Shown in pieces: positions 20,655 through 25,501 of a DNA stretch of 25,501 nt. Source of the DNA: CAZHYV01 sp964537055 (lineage in GTDB: Bacteria; Myxococcota_A; Polyangia; Palsa-1104; JAEUJZ01); assembly GCA_964537055.1 (NCBI GenBank), contig CAZHYV010000009.1, forward strand, positions 1 through 25,501, written 5' to 3'. Under the pieces are notes generated by a model. The model was not told where the DNA came from and ran no database searches. It worked only from the letters and a program-made list of their open reading frames with translations. Every line of letters starts with the position of its first letter. The first letter of the stretch is position 1. A program made the translations under genes and the position numbers.

Positions 20655-21014
20655 TTAGCTTGAAATTGTGTAGTAATCCACCTGAACGATCAGGCTTCCT
20701 GTTGTCGGGGCTGAACAGGTGATGCGAAGTTCTTCGCCGTCACCGCCAATGCCCACAATGCCGCCGCCTCCCCCTCCTACTCTTCCGCCGCCGCCCCTGA
20801 CGGCACGGATATTCACTTGTCCTGTTTGTGTAAACTCAAAGGTGAACACCTGAAAGCCCTCGCCTTTGGCATACTTCACGTTTTCCCAAACTTCGCTTTG
20901 CGGCACATCGCAGACCTCAAACGTCTGCATAGGCTCACCCTTCCGTTGTGCATAAATCAACGCACTGGACGCCGCAATCGCGACCAACGCCGCAACTAAG
21001 ATTTTGTTTTTCAT
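20655..21014 (-). CDS. Small secreted protein with Gly-rich tail, paralogue of 20396-20632
   Basis: 119 aa from ATG 21014; a GTG at 21035 would place seven extra residues inside the upstream terminator and is rejected. It has a signal peptide or anchor MKNKILVAALVAIAASSALI, then AQRKGEPMQTFEVCDVPQSE, a segment with AKGEGFQVFTFEFTQTGQV, a Gly-rich stretch (RGGGGRVGGGGGGIVGIGG), and a beta C-terminus LRITCSAPTTGSLIVQVDYY. Two Cys follow the hydrophobic segment. No ribosome site is obvious between the terminator and the ATG. The function is unknown. Confidence 0.65.
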   Translation of the reverse strand: MKNKILVAALVAIAASSALIYAQRKGEPMQTFEVCDVPQSEVWENVKYAKGEGFQVFTFEFTQTGQVNIRAVRGGGGRVGGGGGGIVGIGGDGEELRITCSAPTTGSLIVQVDYYTISS

Positions 21015-21054
21015 AAAAGATAAAAGAGCCGTCACCGCTCCCGCGATGCGGCCC
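21015..21054 (-). terminator. Intrinsic terminator directly before the 21014 start codon
   Basis: GGGCCG and CATCGC pair with GCGGTG and CGGCTC (12 bp in total, one A bulge, loop GGGA), followed by TTTTATCTTTT that runs into the ATG of the next gene. It ends the transcript of the 21079-21504 gene and could limit or regulate entry into the secreted-protein genes. Confidence 0.7.
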
Positions 21055-21078
21055 TTGTCTAAGCCTGGAAGATGTGAA

Positions 21079-21504
21079 TTACGCTAACGTCGCGAATCCC
21101 GAAGTGAAGTCAAGCGTCAGGCTTTCACCGGCCGCAAGCGTCAAGTTCGAGCCGTAGTCATACCACGCGATTAACGGATCGGCGGGGCTTGTCGGGTCAT
21201 CGTCATACAGCACGATATAGCGGAACGTAGCCACCGCACCGCCCGAAGCTGTAAGCGTCAGGTCGTTGCAGGTGAACGTCACCGTTCCCGTTGTATGCTC
21301 AGCCGTGATGCCTGTCACGACACGGCTTGATAGGTTCGTGTAACTGATCTGTGTCAGGTCAGCGAGAACGCTATTAGTTGCCACCGGAGCGTTAGCCGCC
21401 GCACACAACGCGACCGTGACGGTACACGTTGAATCTGAGGTGAAGTTGTGGACACCCTTGCTGAGATTCTCCACGAACTGCTGGAACTTGTTGTAACTTG
21501 CCAT
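21079..21504 (-). CDS. Phage structural (decoration-like) protein
   Basis: 141 aa. The start MASYNKFQQFVENLSKGVHN, the phrase NSVLADLTQISYTNLSSRVV, TASGGAVATFRYIVLYDDD and DPLIAWYDYGSNLTLAAGES match a widespread small phage structural family encoded near capsid genes. The protein is beta-rich with no signal peptide. A decoration or head-fibre role is likely but unproven. ATG 21504 follows GGAG at seven bases. The leader RNA copy B and its terminator lie immediately upstream, so expression may depend on read-through there. Confidence 0.65.
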   Translation of the reverse strand: MASYNKFQQFVENLSKGVHNFTSDSTCTVTVALCAAANAPVATNSVLADLTQISYTNLSSRVVTGITAEHTTGTVTFTCNDLTLTASGGAVATFRYIVLYDDDPTSPADPLIAWYDYGSNLTLAAGESLTLDFTSGFATLA

Positions 21505-21529
21505 TGATATGCTCCGAGAGGTTTAAAAC

Positions 21530-21564
21530 AAAAAAAGCCCCGAAGGACTTTTATCCTCCGAGGC
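21530..21564 (-). terminator. Intrinsic terminator of leader RNA copy B
   Basis: GCCTCGGAGGA pairs with TCCTTCGGGGC (11 bp, two G-U), loop TAAAAG, followed by seven T. It stands between promoter B and the 21079-21504 gene. Confidence 0.9.
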
Positions 21565-21619
21565 GTGGACGGCTTGTCGCCGCGTGACCTATTGAACTTG
21601 ATGCGGTCGCCCGCTGTTG
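21530..21619 (-). ncRNA. Structured leader RNA / small RNA, copy B
   Basis: About 90 nt from the predicted start (21619) to the T-run. Order as in copy A: hairpin GCGG-GCGA-CCGC (GNRA loop), ATAGGTCACG, hairpin CGGC-GACAA-GCCG, TCCACGCCTC, then the terminator. The middle hairpin differs from CCC-GAAA-GGG in copy A but still pairs, and the terminator stem keeps 11 pairs with changed bases. This is the pattern of selection on RNA structure. Confidence 0.6.
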
Positions 21620-21625
21620 GTGTTA

Positions 21626-21654
21626 AGTTTAAGGCGATTCGCTCGCCGTGTCAA
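21626..21654 (-). promoter_or_regulatory. Late promoter B
   Basis: A perfect -35 TTGACA (21654-21649), 17-bp spacer and -10 TAAACT (21631-21626). The promoter lies inside the 3' end of the 21629-21853 ORF. It drives leader RNA copy B and possibly the genes beyond. Confidence 0.7.
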
Positions 21655-21853
21655 AGGATTTTTCAGCCAACGCTCGCAGCAGTCGAGGATGCTTCACGGC
21701 AAGCAGCTTCAACAACGCTTCCTCGTGCCGCTTGATCGCATCCACCGCGTCAAATGCGGGCGTCCCTTTCTTGAGCAACCGCACCCCGCGTTGCTTGATC
21801 GACACGCTAGGACTCGCAAAGGTTATCTTTCCAACTGTCAGTTTATCGCTCAT
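21629..21853 (-). CDS. Hypothetical 74-aa protein
   Basis: A basic protein (MSDKLTVGKITFASPSVSIK, then a helix AVDAIKRHEEALLKLLAVKH and RLLRALAEKSFDTA). Its ATG overlaps the stop of the zinc-ribbon gene, so the two are coupled. The last codons contain promoter B, so the 3' end serves a double purpose. No family is recognised. Confidence 0.6.
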   Translation of the reverse strand: MSDKLTVGKITFASPSVSIKQRGVRLLKKGTPAFDAVDAIKRHEEALLKLLAVKHPRLLRALAEKSFDTASESP

Positions 21854-22083
21854 TAAACTTCGATCACTGCCTCACCGTAAAACACGCCAACCTCGTTGTA
21901 GCAATCCGCACACAGCACCCAATCGTTATCATCGACCCACTCAGTTGCGATGATCGTCACGCCGCAGCGATTGCAAGTAACGGGGAGCCCTTTCTTATCC
22001 TCAGGTAAAGGCGGTAACGGTCTCTTACTTACCTTTAGGGATAACGGCGGTACTGGTAGTTTTATCTCTACTGCCTTGCTCAT
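21853..22083 (-). CDS. Small zinc-ribbon protein
   Basis: 76 aa with a Pro/Lys-rich N-terminus (MSKAVEIKLPVPPLSLKVSK) and a zinc ribbon TCNRCGV...WVLCADCYNEVG (two CxxC knuckles 18 residues apart). Codon use in the first third (CTA, TTA, GTA, AGA) is like the neighbouring 22087-22911 gene, while the ribbon part resembles the rest of the phage, hinting at a fusion. It starts three bases after the upstream gene. The function is unknown. Confidence 0.65.
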   Translation of the reverse strand: MSKAVEIKLPVPPLSLKVSKRPLPPLPEDKKGLPVTCNRCGVTIIATEWVDDNDWVLCADCYNEVGVFYGEAVIEV

Positions 22084-22086
22084 GCG

Positions 22087-22911
22087 TTATTGATCGATCA
22101 TGTTCCTAAGAGAAGATGCGAGCTTATCGTAGTCCTCCTCCAGGATCTCGGTATTATCCCGGTCTGGATAGACGAAGTACTTAGCCAGTAAGTCTAGGTT
22201 GCTGTATCCCTTCTCTATAGCCTCTTGTTTACTAAACTTCGGTAAAAGAGCCTTATCCGTTTCTACATCTCCTAAGGTTGCAAGTGCCTGATGGTAGAAG
22301 GCTTTTGGCTTATAGTCTGCCTCCTCCATATAGTCCAGGAGTACCTTAGCGAATGTCTTCGTGTATCTAGCCCTCTCCTCCGCTTTCTCCTTCCAGAGCT
22401 GTAAGATGCCCTCTATTGAGTAGTCTCCTCCGCGTGGTTTACCCCTCTTTTTATGGTTCCTATTGTCCGTGTGGAAGCGCAGAAACCCCTCTTTATCTAT
22501 GTCTATGTCCGCATAGAGAAAATGATGACGGTCGGAAAACTGTTTAAGTATTAGATCTTTTGTTTTCTTGTCCTTTACCTGAGCTATTACGCTGTTAAGA
22601 AGCTCTTCGCTTCGCTCGTAGGTATCCCAGAGAAGGACAAAGCCGGTAATGTACGCTATAGCCTCTTTATATGAGTTGTGTATTGACTCTAGGCTTGCCA
22701 GGAAGTCCCGAAATGCTCTAAAAGTCCGTAAATGCCGGTTATAAAGTCTTACCTCTTCCGGTTTTACGAAGCTATCTATAAGCTCCTGGTGTTCTCGATC
22801 GCTGAGCACTTCGCGCCTGAAAGACATCTCCGCTCTAACTTCGTCGAGGAGCTTAATGCGCTGTTTTAGAGAGCCGGTCTTGAGAATTTTAGATAGATCC
22901 TTCTTAGCCAT
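22087..22911 (-). CDS. Hypothetical 274-aa helical protein, foreign codon use
   Basis: A mostly alpha-helical, highly charged protein: DLSKILKTGSLKQRIKLLDE, SFVKPEEVRLYNRHLRTFRA, ITGFVLLWDTYERSEELLNS, a basic HTDNRNHKKRGKPRGGDYSI, and the C-terminal FVYPDRDNTEILEEDYDKLA. It resembles conserved but unnamed phage proteins from the terminase-portal region; no domain name can be given. It uses AGA/AGG, CTA and TCT far more than the portal or tail genes. Its ATG follows directly on the stop of the chimeric HNH ORF, whose last third has the same codon style. That suggests these two pieces were once one foreign operon. Confidence 0.65.
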   Translation of the reverse strand: MAKKDLSKILKTGSLKQRIKLLDEVRAEMSFRREVLSDREHQELIDSFVKPEEVRLYNRHLRTFRAFRDFLASLESIHNSYKEAIAYITGFVLLWDTYERSEELLNSVIAQVKDKKTKDLILKQFSDRHHFLYADIDIDKEGFLRFHTDNRNHKKRGKPRGGDYSIEGILQLWKEKAEERARYTKTFAKVLLDYMEEADYKPKAFYHQALATLGDVETDKALLPKFSKQEAIEKGYSNLDLLAKYFVYPDRDNTEILEEDYDKLASSLRNMIDQ

Positions 22912-23373
22912 TTAGTCTCTTTTGAGTATGCTCTCTACAGCCTGGAGCCTCTCTTCCGTTTCTGTGATCTCTATAGCCTTTAGCACGTTGAAGAGCATAA
23001 CTGTCTCTCTCTGCGCCTGAGTCTCCGTGATCTCTCCGCTCCGGTACTTCTTATAGAGCCGGAGGAGGAGCCTCTTTATATCCCTTGCAATATGGTGGAC
23101 TAGCCGTTGCGTGCCGTCATACTTCTTTCGCCCGTAGCCCTTGCGATTTTTAGAACCTTGCCAAATGATGCAATCACCGTCAGGTTTAGTAAGCGACCAG
23201 AACCGTTCGGCTGCCGTGTCGCCAGAACTGCGATAGAATTGCATCGGATCGCCATACCGTTTCCAACGTCGATCATGATTCAAGCAATAGCCAGTGGTCG
23301 CGTTAATGCGGTTTTGGTTTTGGGTGCAGTGTTCGATAATACACTCGCGATGTGCTATGTTTGTAGCAGTCAT
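22912..23373 (-). CDS. Chimeric ORF: broken HNH endonuclease fused to a helical phage protein
   Basis: 153 aa. Residues 1-97 look like the first part of an HNH homing endonuclease: Cys/His finger CIIEHC...GYCLNHDRRWKRYG, then AAERFWSLTKPDGDCIIWQG, GYGRKKYDG and LVHHIAR. The rest of the catalytic HNH fold (a second His region with C-NP-HL and N-D) is absent. From residue 98 the sequence turns into an unrelated charged helix, DIKRLLLRLYKKYRSGEITE, like small proteins of the terminase region, with codon use matching the next gene. Homing nuclease activity is therefore unlikely. ATG 23373 follows AGGAG at six bases. Confidence 0.7.
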   Translation of the reverse strand: MTATNIAHRECIIEHCTQNQNRINATTGYCLNHDRRWKRYGDPMQFYRSSGDTAAERFWSLTKPDGDCIIWQGSKNRKGYGRKKYDGTQRLVHHIARDIKRLLLRLYKKYRSGEITETQAQRETVMLFNVLKAIEITETEERLQAVESILKRD

Positions 23374-23394
23374 AATTTACTCCTATTTAGTAAG

Positions 23395-23453
23395 TTGTGA
23401 TAGGGCTAAGTTGTTGCAGACACAATAACTTAGCCTGTTTTAGTATATCACAA
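23395..23453. repeat. Nested inverted repeat between the MuF-like gene and the HNH chimera
   Basis: An outer pair TTGTGATA/TATCACAA (23395-23402, 23446-23453) encloses a perfect 9-bp pair GGCTAAGTT/AACTTAGCC (23404-23412, 23427-23435) with a 14-nt loop. The outer arm includes the stop codon of the MuF-like gene. No T-run follows on the minus strand. It may be a terminator variant, RNA processing site or the edge of the HNH insertion. Confidence 0.6.
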
Positions 23454-24059
23454 TTCGTCCTGAAAAATAATGGTGCACTTACAGTAGTCCGAACATTGCA
23501 GACTTCCAATTTCCGGTTGCTCTGATACGGGGATCCACCCCATATCGGCGTATGCTTCGCACTCAGGGCAGCTTTCCTGTGCGTGTAGTTCCCTCAGGCA
23601 AAGCATCTCCTTCTCGTCCTTGCCCTCCGTCTGTGCTTCTTGAAAGGCGTTCGAGAAGGTCACGAATACAGCAGATGCATACTTTACAGCCCGTGAGGAG
23701 ATAGCTCCGATAACCGTACCGGCCGCAATTGCAGCAGAGAATTTTCCCAAAAACCCGAACTGCCACGTCACCTTTTTCTCTACTTTCCGCCATCGCTCCT
23801 CCGTGACCCTGTTGTATCCGCCGCTCCCGACACTAGCCGCCACAACGTGCGATGCACGAAGCAAGGTTGCCATTGCCACGAGCCACGCATCCCGCGTGAT
23901 CTCGCCGCGTTCGAGGCGGTCACTGAGCCGCCGGGCTTCCCGCTTCGTCTGCAAGGTGAGGCGATCAATGAGCGTCCGAAGTTCCTCATTGCTAACAGGA
24001 ACGCCGTCACGCTCAAACCTCTTTTGTTGTGGGTTGTAGGTTATCGCCACTCGTTCCCG
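23448..24059 (-). CDS. MuF-like head morphogenesis protein, 5' end lost in gap
   Basis: About 203 residues remain after the assembly gap. ITYNPQQKRFERDGVPVSNE is the N-terminal phrase of a phage minor head family. Helices with RLERGEITRDAWLVAMATLL and SGGYNRVTEERWRKVEKKVT follow. The C-terminal Cys-rich end (LHAQESCPECEAYADMGWIP, then LQCSDYCKCTIIF) matches the zinc-like tail of MuF/SPP1 gp7-type minor capsid proteins. Such proteins sit inside the head next to the portal. The frame happens to continue into the portal through 100 N, but these are normally separate genes. Confidence 0.65.
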   Translation of the reverse strand, partial: RERVAITYNPQQKRFERDGVPVSNEELRTLIDRLTLQTKREARRLSDRLERGEITRDAWLVAMATLLRASHVVAASVGSGGYNRVTEERWRKVEKKVTWQFGFLGKFSAAIAAGTVIGAISSRAVKYASAVFVTFSNAFQEAQTEGKDEKEMLCLRELHAQESCPECEAYADMGWIPVSEQPEIGSLQCSDYCKCTIIFQDEL

Positions 24060-24159
24060 NNNNNNNNNNNNNNNNNNNNNNNNNNNNNNNNNNNNNNNNN
24101 NNNNNNNNNNNNNNNNNNNNNNNNNNNNNNNNNNNNNNNNNNNNNNNNNNNNNNNNNNN
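24060..24159. other. Assembly gap of exactly 100 N
   Basis: Exactly 100 N lie between the recognisable end of the portal and the start of the MuF-like protein. The true length is unknown, and a portal stop codon and MuF start codon are probably hidden here. Confidence 0.95.
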
Positions 24160-25478
24160 AACTTGCCCGCCTTCTCTAAATGCCAGAGGAACGATTCAAG
24201 CGATAGATTGCCGTCGCTGACGAGCGTGTTAAGCGTGGTTATCTCTTGAGCCGATAAAACCATCTGATTCCAGTTTGCACCTAGCTCAATGCTTCCGCCC
24301 TGATCCTCGCCCTTGCCCATATACTGAGCCGTAAAGCCCATCGCTAATTCTATCGCGTCCTTGAGCTGCGTAGCCCGCACTTGCAGGGCCGAAGTCTCTT
24401 GGATGCTGTCAAGCATCGTCTCGGTCGCGGTAACGTCGCCCTGCGTAGCCTGACCCGCGAGCATCGCAAGCCCAAGCTGTGCCATCTCTTTCTTGACCGT
24501 TTCGAGGCCGTGAACGTGCGAGTCCAATGCCTTTGAATCAGTCACGGCCCAACCGATAGACCCGCCCTCGTTGCACTTGAACCAGATATCGCCGCCAATG
24601 GCGTTTGGCTCACCGTCAAGGTTGACCGTGTAGAACAGCGGGACCGCCGTCTTGTGCTTTAGCGATCTGTAATCGCTGTAGTCTTGGTAGTGCTCGATGT
24701 TCTTGTAGCACAAGTCCATCAGCGGCGGCCTGTCGCCAAGCTCGCCAATGATAGCAACAGGTATCTGTGATTGATTCGCGATAACCCCGAAGCCGATCTG
24801 TACGTAAGTCTTATCCTTGCTCCCTTTCTGTGCCTCTTGCTCTTCCCAAAGCTGCCACTCGACACGAGCACCGTTTTTGACGAATACGCGATATTGCGTC
24901 ACGTTCTCGCGAATGAACACGCCCTTCTTGCGGCTAATGACCTCGCGGAACACGATAAGCGATAGCTCACGCCGTTTCGATGTCGGGTTGATCTCGTAAT
25001 CCCAATTGATAACATCGTCCGCGTGATAGCCGACCCAATACGGCCTCAAGCCCAACGATTTCTGTTCGCCTAGATCAGTAGCCCTTGCCGTAGGTGAATC
25101 AACAAGGATAGCCGCCCAACCGTCGAAGCTCGCCTCGAATATCTCACGGGCAAAGACGTTCAAGTGATTGCCCTTGTTGTCGATGTTCTCAGCCAATGGC
25201 TCAAACCACGTGGCATCTTCGCCAAGCGTAATATCCTGCTGAAACACGAGGCCGACGAATGATTCAAGCGTCTTGCCCGTGATGTTCTGGAGCGTGGCTT
25301 GAGAACGCCGCACCTCATAGCTCTCATTCGATTCCTGCGGGAATTGCGGCAAATACGCCTTGCCCTTGTCACGCATTCGCTCAGTGCCGGCGATAACATC
25401 CCGCCAAGTCGTGCGAGCCTTTTGGCTATCGATAAACAACGGGTGCTCTGTTGATACAACGTCTTTTTGTTCGCTCAT
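24160..25478 (-). CDS. Portal protein (DUF4055 family), 3' end lost in gap
   Basis: About 439 residues from ATG 25478. Typical portal features are RTTWRDVIAGTERMRDKGKA and YLPQFPQESNESYEVRRSQA at the N-terminus, LESFVGLVFQQDITLGEDAT, FDGWAAILVDSPTA, the DLCYKNIEHYQDYSDYRSLK helix, and ALQVRATQLKDAIELAMGFT near the crown. The order agrees with DUF4055-type siphophage portals. The dodecameric portal forms the DNA channel and docks the terminase, which should be encoded just past the right edge. Homology is almost complete at the gap (SFLWHLEKAGK), so only a short C-terminus is missing. Confidence 0.8.
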
Positions 25479-25501
25479 ATTCTGAATGTGGAAGTCTCAA
25501 A

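Overview
This window is a piece of a tailed, probably temperate siphophage or prophage genome. About 22 kb (roughly 3600-25480) is one late structural cluster on the minus strand. It reads from right to left in classical order: portal, MuF-like head protein, HNH-derived chimera, accessory structural proteins, scaffold, P22-type major capsid protein, head-tail connectors, tail completion and terminator proteins, major tail protein, tail assembly chaperones, tape measure, distal tail proteins, tail-tip hub and LamG-type fibre. The large terminase would lie beyond the right edge. No tRNA, rRNA, CRISPR array, integrase, lysin or DNA polymerase is visible. The host cannot be fixed from this sequence. 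Balanced GC, Shine-Dalgarno use and signal peptides ending near a Gln are compatible with an Acidobacteriota-type host, but that is only a guess.

The left 3.5 kb is a control and early region. A small XRE repressor (1307-1531, minus) faces away from a plus-strand operon at 1706-3504. Four related 19-bp sites (321-339, 353-371, 1541-1559, 1584-1602) look like repressor operators. One lies between the -35 and -10 boxes of a leftward promoter (320-346) and another overlaps the -35 of the predicted repressor promoter, a lambda-like immunity layout. The plus operon holds a Lar-like zinc protein and three small ORFs joined by ATGA overlaps, and ends in a truncated IS1595-type transposase. Transposon scars are frequent here.

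The most unusual signal is a duplicated promoter-leader-terminator unit on the minus strand, at 18127-18252 (before the scaffold and capsid genes) and 21530-21654 (before another structural gene). Each has a TTGACA promoter, a roughly 90-nt structured RNA with a GCGGGCGA-type 5' hairpin, invariant GGTCACG and TCCACGCC segments around a covarying hairpin, and an 11-bp intrinsic terminator. Placed before late genes, this resembles the lambda pR'-tR' logic and suggests late-gene control by antitermination or an RNA-based switch.

Two plus-strand genes interrupt the late cluster: a 74-aa ORF at 5401 and a secreted 155-aa protein at 11742. Both have -10 boxes so close to the ATG that leaderless mRNAs are likely. 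The late cluster also carries three paralogous pairs (8063/8805, 13579/13904, 20396/20655), an array of sixteen 22-residue repeats, a chimeric broken HNH gene, and a candidate tail chaperone extension (12187-12360).

Two 100-N assembly gaps (8183-8282 and 24060-24159) interrupt a LamG-bearing tail gene and the portal/MuF boundary. Reading frames joined across them should not be trusted.
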